Below, piece after piece: positions 12,430-24,062 of a stretch of DNA of 64,000 nt (positions are counted from its first letter, which is position 1; the number at the start of each line of letters is the position of its first letter). The DNA lies in NCBI GenBank assembly GCA_031763025.1, contig JASSKH010000001.1, positions 11,387,102 to 11,451,101 on the forward strand, in the 5' to 3' direction. Under the pieces are notes generated by a model. The model did no database searches and was not told the DNA's origin. It was given only the letters and a program-made list of their open reading frames with translations. The position numbers and the translations under genes were made by a program. The stretch is from Macrocystis pyrifera. Its lineage: Eukaryota > Sar > Phaeophyceae > Laminariales > Laminariaceae.

Positions 12430-14450
12430 GGGTGGGTGTTTCACTTTGGTACTACACGCGAACACAGCAGCTGACTGTGCTGCTCGGTGTTCGATAGTCT
12501 TCGGGGGGGTGGGGCACCGGTGCAAAGTCAAACGAGCAATAAGCGACACATAATTACTCACCAACCAGCTGTTGTTTCTTTTGGTTCCAGATAGTGCATC
12601 ATCGCGAGACCCGCATAATTTCCTGTTCTCTTTGTTGTCTCCTGTGATACATGACCACGTTTCATGCCGACTTGTTGTGCAAAACCCTCCCAATAAGGGT
12701 ATCACTAATATATACCAGGAACACCCTATTAATTAATATGTGTATCGGGTATACACAATTGAGCTCGTCAATCCTGCTGCACGTGCTCCATGCCTCAATT
12801 TTTTTTAGAGATTGCTACATAACCAGAACAGTCAGCATATAGTAGCCTTGTGGGCGGCAATAGTTGAAGCTCTACACAAATATATGATGTACTACCAGAC
12901 GGCAGGTGTGCGGTAGGTACTACTGCTGTGCTACTACAGTTGTATACTTCAGTACGTATTGTAGAGTTAGGTAATATCTTGTGTTATTCCATGAAATCAC
13001 GTCACCTTGTACCATTAGTCCATTACTGTTTGTACGTGCTCTTGTGATGGCAGTGAGTGCCACACCACCTCATTTTATGGACGCACGCCACCACACCAGT
13101 AGCTCGGAATCCACATAATAAACAGCACATATTGGACGCAAAATCGCCCTTTGGTTCAATGATATGGAGGAGGCGTTTCACTTTAACATCCGGTTTTAAC
13201 CGGTTTTCGGAAAACCGTTTAAAACTGGGTGAAAAAAAAGGTTTTATGAGGATTTCGTTTTCAGAATAACGGGTCTCGTTATCCGGTTTCGGTTTTTTAT
13301 TTTGCCCTAAGGTCCCATTTTGCAGAGGACTTTTTTTAGTTTTATTTTATTTTATTTTTTCTAATTTAATTTGGATCTGATTGGCCGAAGAGTGAATCAC
13401 CACGCAGGCATTCTCCAGGCAAATTTAAATAAAAAAAAACACCTGGTACAAATTTTATTAGAGTGAAAAGTATTTTGGGATTTTTTTCGTGTGATTTTTT
13501 TAGTTTCAATTTGCAATTATTAATAGGGAGTTGATCAGCCTTGATGTAGCAGGTTCATGGTGGGTCAACACCCCCGGTCGATGGAGTCTGGGGCGCTTCG
13601 GTGACTACGATCGAGGCGATAAAACCCGAACCTCAACGAGAGGCGACCATAGCAATAGCCGCGCCCACGGTGACAGACCATATCACGACGTACCCCGACG
13701 GTGGCGCCTCAAAAAAAAGCATGGCGGTCGCAAGCCCATTTTTTCGGCCTCCTCGATCGGCCAACCATCACGAAAACCGAGCAAACGAGAACATCACAGA
13801 GGATACGCTCGAGACCTCGACAGCTGCATCACCGTTGCTGTTCCGCGCGTGGCGCTTGAGGGCTTCCTCCGCCAACCCAAGACACCCTGAGAGTGATAGC
13901 TTCCTATCCTGCGCCATCAAAAAGAAAAAGAGGCTGGCGGCGGCGCGCACGCGACAACGCAAACCTTCGCTCTCGTCGACGCTCGTCGCTGTTTGTCGGC
14001 TGGGCGTTGTGTGACGCGGTGTGTTTTAGCAAGTTTTTCCGATTTCTTTCTTGTTTGACAATCAATACGCCGTTCCCCGATAGGACACAAACCCTTATTT
14101 TTTTTTCGAAATCGCATCAAAATTAATTGAATTTGAAATTTTATTCAAAATTAAGAAATTTATCGTTCCCCGTTAAGATGGGCCCTAAGGTGTCCACCCC
14201 TTCTCAGGACATTTCGTTTTTCTGCTCGATTAATCGCTCCGAACGCTCCCATCGAGCCAAAAATTGGCACGGCAGACATGAGCTCCTTCATTATTAGTGC
14301 ACTCCCGTGAGTGTGATGATAAAGAGGACACTGTCACAGCACTTTTCGTGTCCTTCGGGGCGGACCTCGCCGCTGAAGTTTAAAAATGCGTTTTTTTTCA
14401 TGCTTGCAGAATGAGCAGGATAATTCCAGAAGCTGCACGAGTACGCTCCT
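12430..14450. other. Gene-poor stretch, one GC-rich frame of unknown status
   Basis: Mostly AT-rich non-coding DNA. Two overlapping plus-strand frames at 13531-13890 and 13601-14014 lie in a GC-rich patch and could hide an exon. Their products are Arg/Ser/Pro-rich with no motif, and neither frame is preferred. Confidence 0.35.
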
Positions 14451-14458
14451 CCTCCTCC

Positions 14459-14797
14459 TTTTTTTTTTTTTTTTTTTTTATCATCACTTTTACTTTCCAG
14501 CCTAACTCGCGTAGGAGGTTTTACCCTCGACGATCTCCTGGACAAGCCGTGGTCACAGGTGTCGTCCCTTCTCCCCCCCCGGTACGTGCCTTTATTTTAT
14601 GTTGCGTACAGGGTTCAGCATTCCCACTGCTCGTCGATTTTCATCGAAAATGTAGCAAACTCACGCTCTCGCGCTTTCCGCTAATCAATTTTTTATGCAA
14701 GAAAAAGTCCCTATGAGCATGCACTCGGTGAGACTTGAACCCACGAAATTGATCTTGATAGGCACGTGGACCACCTACCAAGCCACCGGGTCCTAGG
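14459..14797 (-). mobile_element. tRNA-derived SINE, copy 1
   Basis: Read on the minus strand, the element starts with a tRNA-like head: an A-box-like TGGCTTGGTAGG and a B-box GTGGGTTCAAGTCTCAC that can form a T-arm. A body of about 250 bp follows and ends in a 21-base A tail (the T run at 14459-14479). It aligns along its whole length with the plus-strand copy at 17322-17665. The tRNA head has no matching acceptor stem, so it is not a working tRNA gene. Transcription by Pol III and mobilisation by a LINE partner are inferred from the family type. Confidence 0.88.
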
Positions 14798-14799
14798 AC

Positions 14800-17310
14800 C
14801 TCGTTGTGCAGAAAAAATATACCAGGTATATATCGTATTTGTACGAGGAACTGGTAATTCAAGCGCCTGGAACCATATTTTCAAACTGCAGCGATGAGGT
14901 CCACCTCGAAAGAGGACACGGAAATTGTTGTCGCTTCGGAACACTCTAAGGGAAGACTCTAGGTTGACTCGGGATGACTCGGGATGCTGTGGCTGGGAAA
15001 GACTCGAAAGTTGATTAAGCCGCGTAAAACATACCCCTAGCCAATCAGAGTGCCTAATTAGCTACCCCAGGAAGATCTACTATCATCAAGGTTTGTCCAC
15101 TACTGCTCAAGGGAGAGCATCAAGCTAGAAGCTCATACCTAGGTGCTAAAATTTGCTCAATGGGAACATCCGGAGGTACTGCTGTAGGGCTGAAAAACGA
15201 CGTCTGGTCTATTAGAAGAGAGAGGAAAACGAACGGTGGCAGACGTGGTTCCAGCCTCGTTATTGACGGGAGTTTTTTTTTTGCAGTGCAAAACAGTAGG
15301 TTTGGCACAGAGGAGCTAAATTGCTCGCCGCTAAATTGATCTCTCCCTACTATTAATGTTATCCTCAGTCCTATCATCCGACATGTTTGATCATGCACCA
15401 TTATCAGCATTTATTTGCACAACTCCCCACACACAGGACGGGGAGAAGGGGTGTGGGTGGTCAACTAACAACGGCAAGAAATGCCGCCTCTGTGTGTTAT
15501 GATACCTGGCACACTATTGCATGCAGCATGCTACTGCTGTAATAATATACCTGGTGCGATACTCGTACTCGCACTTCGACGTATCGCGGTACGAGTACTC
15601 GTACGAGTGCGTGCGTGGCAGTGAAGGAATGTATCCTTCCCAACGACAGAGAGGAGGATCGTGCGATGGATGCTGTACCATATCCATAGATAGGTACAAT
15701 TTATAGCCTAGGCCAGCCGCTCCATGCGTGCGGTAAAATAAGAGGCAGATGCGCCGTTTTCGGCGTGGAAGAGGGGATGTTCGGCGTGGAAGAGGGGATG
15801 GAAAGCGAGGAGAGGGAGCGAGGGCGGGGCACAAGCGAGATTCGCGTTACAGCGGGCGCTGGTGGTGTCAATTCAATTTCGTGGACAACTCCCTACCCCA
15901 TTCATCCCGTCTGGGGGAGGCACGCACAACAATAAAGGCCCAACATCTGATTCAACACAACACATGCTTTGCTATTTTTGAGAGCAGGCGCACAAAAACA
16001 TCAACACGAGTGGCCCAAGCCTGGTGTGTGTTGTACGTACCAGGCATCATTACATACCTGGTACATCGTACACGCATAAAATAGCAAATGGCCGGACCTG
16101 GAAAACGGGACCATTCCAACCAAGGCATGACGAGGACAGCTGGAATCGTGCCTACTACCCGTCCATGCTGGCTGGTGAGGGCATCAAAAATATAGCCTTG
16201 GCCGCGTGTGACATACACAGCAGTGCCAGACTAACAAAAGGGCGAGAGGCGAGGGAGCGGGAGCAGCCGCACTTGACGTCGTGTTGCCCAGACTACGAGT
16301 ACAGCTGCTGTACAAGTACGAGTTCGTACGTACCGCTCTCAAACACACGTACTACTGCTGTAGGTACATACGTTAGAAAATAAGCATACCTCCTGTGTTA
16401 CGTACCTCTTTTTATCACTGTTGGGAGAAAGACAAAGCAAGCTGTCACAGTGGCAGAGCACGCCCCCAGCTGTTTCGCCCAGCAGTGGTGGCTACCGCAT
16501 TTCCATTGCGTGCTCCCGGCCGCGTCTCTGTGACCTGCTGCCCCAACTTGCCGTGAATGCTACTCAAAACTACTTCTGCGGGACCAGTATACTATTACAT
16601 CACATCTTGCCTGTTTTCCCCGACTCCCGAGCTGCCCGAGTTTTATCCCGGTGGGACACACCCATCGTGTCCTATTGAAGTTTTTTGAAGCGTCGGTTCT
16701 CCGAGTTCTCCGTTTGGAGAAATAATATAAAAAAACGTTGATCTACGTACGTAGAAAACAGTTGTTGGATCGCTGGATCTCGATCTGGTGGTCACACTCG
16801 TACCAAAAAACAAAACACTGATAATATCAGATGATGATGTTCGAGTATATAATAATACCAAAATCAGAGATATTATTACGCAGAAGCTGTTGCGCTGGCG
16901 CAACATTTTGGTCAAAATATATACGTCGTAGATGAAGCCGTTTTCCGCAACAACAGCCGCGGGGGGCAAACACGCGATTTTGGGCGCGCAACGTGGCCGC
17001 ATCAGGTCTAAAAGAAAACATTGCGGCCATTTTTTTTTTCGCCGTTATTATTATTTTTTGTAGGCGTTTTTTTTTTTACACTGTTTTTCAAACTCGCCTT
17101 TGGCGAAAACAAAAATGAGCCCCCTTTTTGAATTCGCCGGAGGAGAAAATTTTGTTTTTAACCCTTTTTCTACTTTGCGCCTGTGTCTGTACAGGATGAT
17201 AATAGATAATATGCATTGTTTCCTGTGTTCGGTTTTTCTGGGCAAGATAGTTTCTGTATACCACCAGGACAAGTACACACCGACTCCCAGTACATACCAA
17301 TATATAGTAG
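14800..17310. other. Gene-free stretch between two SINE copies
   Basis: No supported gene. Contains GTACGAGT-type palindromic simple sequence (about 15550-15620 and 16290-16340), a duplicated GGCGTGGAAGAGGGGATG motif near 15760-15800, and one TACCTGGTA word (16055). Confidence 0.5.
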
Positions 17311-17321
17311 TACAGGCCGGC

Positions 17322-17665
17322 GTCCCCGGTGTGGCTTGGTAGGTGGTCCGCGAGCCTATCAAGATCAATTTCGTGAGTTCGAGTCTCACCGAGTGCATGC
17401 TCATAGGGACTTTTTCTTGCATAAAATTGATTAGCGGAAAGCGCGAGAGCGTGAGTTAGCTGTACATTCGATGAAAATCGACGAGCAGTGGGAATGCTGA
17501 ACCCTATGCGCGATAAACACTAAAGGCACGTACCGGGGGGGAGAAGGGACGACACCTGTGACCACGGCTTGTCCAGAAGATCGTCGAGGGTAAAACCTCC
17601 TACTCGTACGAGTGGGCTGGAAAGTAAAAGTGATGATGAAAAAAAAAAAAAAAAAAAAAAAAAAA
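17322..17665 (+). mobile_element. tRNA-derived SINE, copy 2
   Basis: The head carries an A-box-like TGGCTTGGTAGG at 17332-17343 and a B-box at 17373-17389. There GTGAG and CTCAC form a perfect five-pair T-stem around TTCGAGT. The body includes GCGGAAAGCGCGAGAGCGTG and CGTCGAGGGTAAAACCTCC, and the tail is a 27-base A run (17639-17665). Near-identity with copy 1 over about 340 bp, in the opposite orientation, defines the family. Confidence 0.9.
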
Positions 17666-17780
17666 GGACACCAACCAGAGGTTCGATGTGTACGCGATTA
17701 TGTGTGAGAGCTCTATACGAATACTCTCGCTGGGACTCGCTCGCTCGCAACAAAGGAAAATTAGAGGAGGAGTAGGAAGG

Positions 17781-18084
17781 TCATTCATATCGGGAAGCGC
17801 TTTTTTCCCATAACTTGCATGTTTTTTTCCCCGCAATTCTGTGTGTATGTACTATGTAGTCTTCCAGATGTTCTTGATTTTTTTTTCTAAATAATATACA
17901 TAAATATAATATATAATATATAGTATGTAAATTTTTGCAAAACATGTTTTTTTTCGCGTCTGTCTTGAGAATTTCACGAATAGTGACAGAACGTCTCCTC
18001 CTCCTCCGTATCTAGACGCATATATCTTCAATTTTATTTCCAAACCTTGAAAATTCTGGAAAAAAAGCTCTCCGATAAGAATGA
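17781..18084. mobile_element. MITE-like element, copy 2, with inverted ends
   Basis: The left end TCATTCATATCGGGAAGCG and the right end (complement TCATTCTTATCGGAGAGC) form imperfect terminal inverted repeats that continue about 30 bp through a T tract and a CCNNAA-type block. The AT-rich interior has no coding frame. It matches 5190-5424 in opposite orientation. No clear target duplication was found. Confidence 0.75.
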
Positions 18085-18531
18085 ATGAGTCTGATCCCGA
18101 TATACTCCTTTTCGAGGTTCGCGAGGCGTTAAACGCACTTTGTTTCTATATATATAGGTTTTCGGGCATATTATATATTCATTCGCGCATGCATATATCG
18201 CATCTTTTTAACCTCCGGCGACCCTATACCGGCGCGCAACACACGCACACCGGACCACTAATTAATTAATTATTTATAATTGTATCCCTGTGATACCAAC
18301 ATATACATACATACCCGTCGGCCGGCGGGGGATGTAATACTAAAAAAAATGGAAATAATATCAGAAGCGAACGTTTTCGTATTAGACATATATACACCAT
18401 CATGTATGTTGAGATGATATTATTAATACCTATTGACCTATCATGGGGCAAAGATCGATCAAATACCCAGCCGAGGGTATAATCCTTATGTATAATGACC
18501 ACCATTCATTCTCACCATCAGTGATCAGTGA
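18085..18531. other. AT-rich spacer before the LTR retrotransposon
   Basis: No gene or repeat recognised beyond TA-rich simple sequence. Confidence 0.5.
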
Positions 18532-18535
18532 TCAC

Positions 18536-18767
18536 TATGGCCTCTGCCAGATGATATCAGCAAGAGGGCTTCCAGCGAGGGACTCCACCAGTCTCGCTGG
18601 CCTCGCACTCAGTAAGTCTTGTTCTTAGAGCTTGTATTATCACGGAGTGATCCTCATCGGACCACGAGCCAGGTGGCTAGGGGACATCACACAGGATCCC
18701 CGGCCACTGCTCCACTCACACATGCGATTACACTGAAACCTCCACGGCTTGGTATCTTTTGGCTACA
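18536..18767 (-). repeat. 3' LTR of the chromovirus
   Basis: Matches 24063-24294 without a visible difference. On the element's strand it begins TGTAGCC and ends GGCCATA. The intact pair and the flanking TCAC fix its borders. Confidence 0.95.
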
Positions 18768-18845
18768 GCACCCCCAAAGCGAGTTCACTCGACACGAACG
18801 AGCTTGACAAAACCAAAAAACCAAGACGAAATCGCATGCGGCAAA

Positions 18846-21800
18846 TCACAAATCAATGCTGAACTCTGAAGCAATTTTAATCTTGAGCGCACGGGTCATC
18901 CGTAATTTGCGCAATTCCTTCACGACGAATTCAGGCGCAGCAGAATAAATCGACCGCAAAGACTCCCACGTGCGCTCCTCTGCTTCGAAACCATCCCAAT
19001 CGACCAAGACAATCACCTCGTTGGCATCATCTTCGGCCACATGCACCACAGCATTCATGCGGCATTCACCCTGCGCAAAGGAATGTTGGAAAACATCCTT
19101 CAGATCAGCGGTGACGTTCAACGTCGCATCCGCATAAAATCGTAAACGAGCCACGTGAGCTTGATGCACCTTCCCAGAAACGATGTTCTGAACTGAGTAC
19201 ACATGATCATGATCAGCTGCTACCACACGCCACGGACCAGTCCATGTGGACAACAATTTCGGTGTGACACCCTGCCGACGAACACGAGCATACAACACGA
19301 AATCACCAACCGCAAATTTTGGCAACACCACCTGGCCCTGAGCCTGTTTACGTTTGTTGTCGCGAGACACGGCAACAGCTGCGCGAATATCGGCGCAAAA
19401 TCTCTCCTGCTCTGCAACGACTTCACGGACGTTCGCACGCAACAAGTCAGCATTCATCACGTCAACATTCCACCTGCCATCAGACTCAGAAACGAGCGCC
19501 GAGAAATCGGTACGCGGAGCACGCCCAAACATCACGCTGTACGGAGTGCTTCGGTAACGTTCACGAAACGAAGTGTTCAAGGCCCACTGAGCGGCCGGCA
19601 AAACATCAACCCACTCCGAAACCTGACGACGCTGTTCTGACAGAATGGAACGCAGAGCACGTACCACCTCTTTTACCATGCGTTCACACGTACCGTTCGA
19701 CCACGGCGTGTAAGCGACAGCAAAACGATGTTCGATGTGCAACGCGTCGCTCAACAAAGCAAGCACCCTGTTCTTGAAATGCGTGGCGGTATCACTCACC
19801 CACACACGCGGCACCCCCAAAGTCTTACACCAGGCTAGCAAATGCTTCGCTGTGACCTCGGCTGTACAAGCCTCGGCCGGTTCCAACGCCACGTAGTTGG
19901 ACAAATCATCCATGATGACCAAAACATATCGGAAACCATCCTCATCAGGCAGGCCATCGCTACCTTCGGGCCCGCTGTGGCCAACATACAAAAAATCAAA
20001 GTGCACCACTTCTCCCGGAGCGGTACCATGCACCGTGTCTCCGTAGGGACGAGGAATGAGTGCACCTGCACGCGTGTCTACACAGTGCAAACACTGGCGA
20101 ACGAATTCGCGAACCTGAGAATCCATGTGAGGCCAAACACAATATTCCTTCAGGCGAAACAAAGTCGGCGCCACACCACGGTGACCAGCCGAGCGCATGT
20201 GCGCGCACACCATCAAACGAGTTTGAAGAGCAAGATCATCCGGCGGAATCCACAAGACGTCACGCACCCCAACACGCACACGAAACAAACCATCATCGGC
20301 CAAGGTAGCTTGACCGAAGGTTGTCGAAAATTCATGAACACCAACGCCGATACGAGCGACAGACCTTTGTTGCGAGGCACGAATCACATCCAATGCGGGA
20401 AGCGAATCGTCAGCATTACATGGGCTGTGCACGGCAACCGAACGAACAGGCACCGTAGGAACTTTGACCCAACGAGACAACAGATCCCCCCAACAGTTTC
20501 GATCGCCAGGGATGTGTTCGATTGCATAGCGGTATTGTCCTAAAACACCCTTCCAATTCTCTAGGCGTTGTGCCATGGTCTTTGTGACCGTCGTGACACA
20601 CTTCTCCGGATTGAAAATGTACTGCAAGTTTCGATGATCAGTAAAGATATGAACACCACCCCAAAGCAGGTATTCGAGCCTCCGGAACGTATTAACGATC
20701 GCAAAACCTTCTTTGTCGACAGTCGCCCAGCGCAACTGCGAACCTGTGAACGAACCACTCAGAAATCCGAGAGGCTCGTGAGACATGCTTTCCAACGCCA
20801 ATCCACTGCGAAATTCGTGTTCAGGCACTTGGGTGAGAAAACTACCCCAATGGAAATCAGAAGCGTCAGGAAACATCAAAACAACGCACCCGGGACGAGG
20901 ATGATGAAGCGGCACTGCTTGCGCCACCAAACCCCGTGCGGCATTCCACGCCCGCACCCGATCCTCCGTCCACGCGGTATCCTTGATGACACGATTGCGC
21001 GCCACTCGCTTAGTCCGACGTGTAGCCCCAACAAGGAGCTCCTCCAAAAAATCACGTAACGGTGCTACCGTTTCCGCTAAACGTGGTAACGATGTACGCA
21101 ACCAGTTGACAGCCTGCAAGAATTGCATTAGTTCTCCAGCGTTTTCGGGACGACGCATTTCACTTAAACCTTGCACTCGAGCGGGGTCATGGGACACGAC
21201 ACCATTGGAATACACCTTACCACACCAGACCAGTTCACGAGAGAAGAAGGTACACTTGTGGGCGGCGACAAACAGTCCAACATTCTCCAGGCGTTCAAGA
21301 ATGTCATCAAGCAGCTGCAGAAGAGCTTCTTCGGTGTCTGCGAAAAAGAAAACGTCATCGACCCAAACTTTGCAATCCAAACCACGCAACACTTCAGTCA
21401 TGACACCTTGGAAATAAGAAGTCGCATTCAAAACACCTTGGGGAACACGGGTAGGCGTGAACAAACCGTCGCTTGTCGCCATGGTGAAGACGTCTTGCGC
21501 CTCCGGAGCCAAAGGCATCTGCCAGTACCCTTGAAGTAGGTCCAGCTTGCCGAAGAAACGCGCCCCCAGCAGATCTCCCATGTCTTCATGGTTGGGCATG
21601 ACGCCCGGGGACTTCTCCACCTGTGCGTTCACCGCCGAGTAGTCGCTCACCAAACGGAAAGAGTCCTTCTTGGGCACCGCCATCGCCGGACTCGCCCACA
21701 CCGCCTGGATGTTGTGGTAGACAAAGCCAAAAAACACCAAAGCAGCAATGCACTTCGAGAGCCAGTCCCTTTTCGTCGGTTCGTACCGACGTGGCGTTGC

Positions 21801-23855
21801 CTTGACAGGCTTCGCCTGTTGCTTCAGCTGCACTCGCATCGGCTCCACTTGCGCTGGCGGATCACCACACAGCGCACGGCGAAAAGCACCCACGCGACGA
21901 GCCAAAATTTCGCGCAAACGGGTTGCTCCGCCGACGCTTAATCCACTCTGCTCTGCCTGCTGCACGCTGTCCTCCAACGCCCGTTCTCGGGCCGTCCGCT
22001 CCGCCTCCGGATCCATGAACATGTCTGGCCCCCGGTCGACCAAATGTTCCACCGCCTTGTCCTCCGGAGCATCCACCGTAGCCTCGGTCTGAAAAGCACG
22101 CACGGAAACCGTCACTCTGCGCGCCGCAAGGTAACTCGGAGTCTCCACACCGGTCGATACCGGCACTGCGCGAGGGCGAAGCTTCTCCAGAGCTTCACGG
22201 TAGACGTCGATGCCAAGAGCTTTCATGGTAGCCATGCCAAACAGAACGACGTTATCTGTACCAGGCATGACCGCGAAAGTGATGGGCTCCAATTTCACCG
22301 CTCCCCACGGCGTCCGTACACTCACGGCAATCGGCACCGTTTTGTGCGTGACCATCACTGAAACACCCGTAGCGGTTTTCGCCTGCTGCGGGCCATTTTC
22401 GAACGGAATTTGCAGATCGGCGCCGCCGAAATGCGAAGACAGCTGCTGAAGTAAGCCGACACCGATGGACGTGAGCGCCGACCCCGAATCAAGGATCACA
22501 CGCGCCATCAGCGAACCAACCGACCCTGGCAAAGAGAGATCAGCGCGTAAACACTCAGCGCTGCGATCGACAGGCACTTCACCTGCCGTTGAACTCTGGT
22601 CGGTACCAAGAGTCACCTGACGCCATGGCTGCCCTCCTACAGCCGGCGCCGAAGAAATAGAATCGGCGGTCCACCCCGACCAAGACGTCGAATATACAGA
22701 CGGTTCCGGCGCTACCGCCCCTGCAGCAGCACCAGACACTGACTCCGCCCGCTCGGTGGATGGCGAAGTTCTCGCTCCAGCAGCACCCACCGATGTTCCA
22801 GCTCCTCCAACGTATACAGCTCGGCCGGCAACAGACGAACCAGATCCCGACCCAGCGGCTCCTGCCGCTGGCGCACCAGAAGTTGAAGAAGCAACAGCAG
22901 AAGTTCCACCGCCCGCTGTCAATTGATTGCCACCACGGCCACCGCGCCCGCGTCCATGGTTGAATCTGCCCCGGCCGCCATTGCGGCCCCCGCGATACCC
23001 TGACGACCCGCGCCCACCACTGCTGGGAGCTGTGCCGCCACCGCGAGCTTTTGGGCAATCAGAAACATAATGGTTGGGATCACCACACTCGAAACAGACG
23101 CGAACAAACGACTTTTTCGCGGACTGCTGCTGTTTCGGTTTCTGCTGCTGTTGGCGTCGCGGTTCAGCTGCCCCTGCAGCATCTTTCCGACCATACGCCT
23201 CGATGAATTTCCACTGTTCTGCAGCAGAAAAAATTTGGTCCATGACCAATGCCGGGTCCTTCTTCCACCCTGCAGCGTACGTTAGCTGACCTTTTACGTA
23301 CTTTTTGAACTCGGACGGCCATAAGCCATCCACCAACGCCATGCTCACAAATTCCGCCGGTCCGGGCAACCACGAACGGTCCTGCGCGCGGTACATGGCA
23401 TGCACCGCGTGATTCTCCGCAAAATACTTTTCCATAGCGGAGTTTACCATCATCGCGCGGTCTTTGACGGATGTTTCACCGCCCTGCTTTTCATCGCGCC
23501 TCATTGAGAGAACGCGACGCAAGTCCGCTGCCGCCCGCGAGGTGTCAAATCTGTTGCTGGTGGTTGTGTAACCAGCGTGCTGCCTAACAGCGTCCAACAA
23601 CTCCGAGGCGGTCATCGTAGTCTGATGCTTGTAAAATCCCTCAAAACACCGATGAATGTAATTGGGGATAAGCTGGCCCATGCTCACTTTGGAGTGCTGA
23701 ACCACCCCCTGAGCGTTGGCGAGCTGCAGCCGTTCCTCATAATCGAGGTACGCTGCGTAAAAAACACGAGAGGCCTGCTCGGTCCACACCTCTCCGTATT
23801 TCGGTGGAGTCAGAGACTCCCCTACCACCAGCGGCGTGCTTGCCGTGTGCGCCAT
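18846..23855 (-). CDS. gag-pol: Gag-Pol polyprotein with chromodomain, 1669 aa
   Basis: One frame encodes all retrotransposon functions. Residues 1-250 are Gag. A CCHC zinc knuckle lies at 254-267 (CFECGDPNHYVSDC), followed by an RG-rich tail. The aspartic protease motif DSG is at 456-458. Reverse transcriptase spans about 690-900, with FRLVSDYSAVN at 733-743 and the catalytic motif as WVDD at 831-834. RNase H has D997, E1049 and D1073. Integrase has H1219, H1225, C1255 and C1258, then the D1287, D1355, E1391 triad with the usual 35-residue gap. A GPY/F-like module is near 1535-1575, and a chromodomain spans about 1601-1650 (VDWDGFEAEERTWES). Known: chromodomains steer integration towards marked chromatin. 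The domain order and fused frame are typical of chromoviruses. Nothing essential appears missing. Confidence 0.96.
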   Translation of the reverse strand: MAHTASTPLVVGESLTPPKYGEVWTEQASRVFYAAYLDYEERLQLANAQGVVQHSKVSMGQLIPNYIHRCFEGFYKHQTTMTASELLDAVRQHAGYTTTSNRFDTSRAAADLRRVLSMRRDEKQGGETSVKDRAMMVNSAMEKYFAENHAVHAMYRAQDRSWLPGPAEFVSMALVDGLWPSEFKKYVKGQLTYAAGWKKDPALVMDQIFSAAEQWKFIEAYGRKDAAGAAEPRRQQQQKPKQQQSAKKSFVRVCFECGDPNHYVSDCPKARGGGTAPSSGGRGSSGYRGGRNGGRGRFNHGRGRGGRGGNQLTAGGGTSAVASSTSGAPAAGAAGSGSGSSVAGRAVYVGGAGTSVGAAGARTSPSTERAESVSGAAAGAVAPEPSVYSTSWSGWTADSISSAPAVGGQPWRQVTLGTDQSSTAGEVPVDRSAECLRADLSLPGSVGSLMARVILDSGSALTSIGVGLLQQLSSHFGGADLQIPFENGPQQAKTATGVSVMVTHKTVPIAVSVRTPWGAVKLEPITFAVMPGTDNVVLFGMATMKALGIDVYREALEKLRPRAVPVSTGVETPSYLAARRVTVSVRAFQTEATVDAPEDKAVEHLVDRGPDMFMDPEAERTARERALEDSVQQAEQSGLSVGGATRLREILARRVGAFRRALCGDPPAQVEPMRVQLKQQAKPVKATPRRYEPTKRDWLSKCIAALVFFGFVYHNIQAVWASPAMAVPKKDSFRLVSDYSAVNAQVEKSPGVMPNHEDMGDLLGARFFGKLDLLQGYWQMPLAPEAQDVFTMATSDGLFTPTRVPQGVLNATSYFQGVMTEVLRGLDCKVWVDDVFFFADTEEALLQLLDDILERLENVGLFVAAHKCTFFSRELVWCGKVYSNGVVSHDPARVQGLSEMRRPENAGELMQFLQAVNWLRTSLPRLAETVAPLRDFLEELLVGATRRTKRVARNRVIKDTAWTEDRVRAWNAARGLVAQAVPLHHPRPGCVVLMFPDASDFHWGSFLTQVPEHEFRSGLALESMSHEPLGFLSGSFTGSQLRWATVDKEGFAIVNTFRRLEYLLWGGVHIFTDHRNLQYIFNPEKCVTTVTKTMAQRLENWKGVLGQYRYAIEHIPGDRNCWGDLLSRWVKVPTVPVRSVAVHSPCNADDSLPALDVIRASQQRSVARIGVGVHEFSTTFGQATLADDGLFRVRVGVRDVLWIPPDDLALQTRLMVCAHMRSAGHRGVAPTLFRLKEYCVWPHMDSQVREFVRQCLHCVDTRAGALIPRPYGDTVHGTAPGEVVHFDFLYVGHSGPEGSDGLPDEDGFRYVLVIMDDLSNYVALEPAEACTAEVTAKHLLAWCKTLGVPRVWVSDTATHFKNRVLALLSDALHIEHRFAVAYTPWSNGTCERMVKEVVRALRSILSEQRRQVSEWVDVLPAAQWALNTSFRERYRSTPYSVMFGRAPRTDFSALVSESDGRWNVDVMNADLLRANVREVVAEQERFCADIRAAVAVSRDNKRKQAQGQVVLPKFAVGDFVLYARVRRQGVTPKLLSTWTGPWRVVAADHDHVYSVQNIVSGKVHQAHVARLRFYADATLNVTADLKDVFQHSFAQGECRMNAVVHVAEDDANEVIVLVDWDGFEAEERTWESLRSIYSAAPEFVVKELRKLRMTRALKIKIASEFSIDL

Positions 23856-24062
23856 AATCCACAGCAGTCCACCTGGACTCTACTGTAATAACGGAGAAAC
23901 TGCCGCCTGACCTGTGCGTCCTCCAGCTCCCGGAGCGTCCTCCCCTGCTGTGCGCTTCAAGCCGTTTCGATCCGTCCAACGGGCCAACTGCCTTCCCAGC
24001 TGTGACCCAATACTCCGCAGCCGAAAACTCCTCCAACAGAAGTTCCGCGAATATCTAGATAT
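23856..24062 (-). other. 5' leader of the retrotransposon
   Basis: The stretch between the 5' LTR and the Gag start codon; it should contain the primer-binding site and packaging signals. The bases directly after the LTR (minus strand ATATCTAGATATTCGCGG) do not match an obvious initiator-Met tRNA end. Confidence 0.6.

Noticed and set aside
14459..14797. Functional tRNA gene in the SINE head
   Set aside because: The B-box arm is good but no acceptor stem pairs, and the sequence continues into a SINE body with an A tail.
19842..20543. 233-codon plus-strand frame
   Set aside because: Antisense to the intact Gag-Pol frame and without any domain; a shadow of its codon bias.
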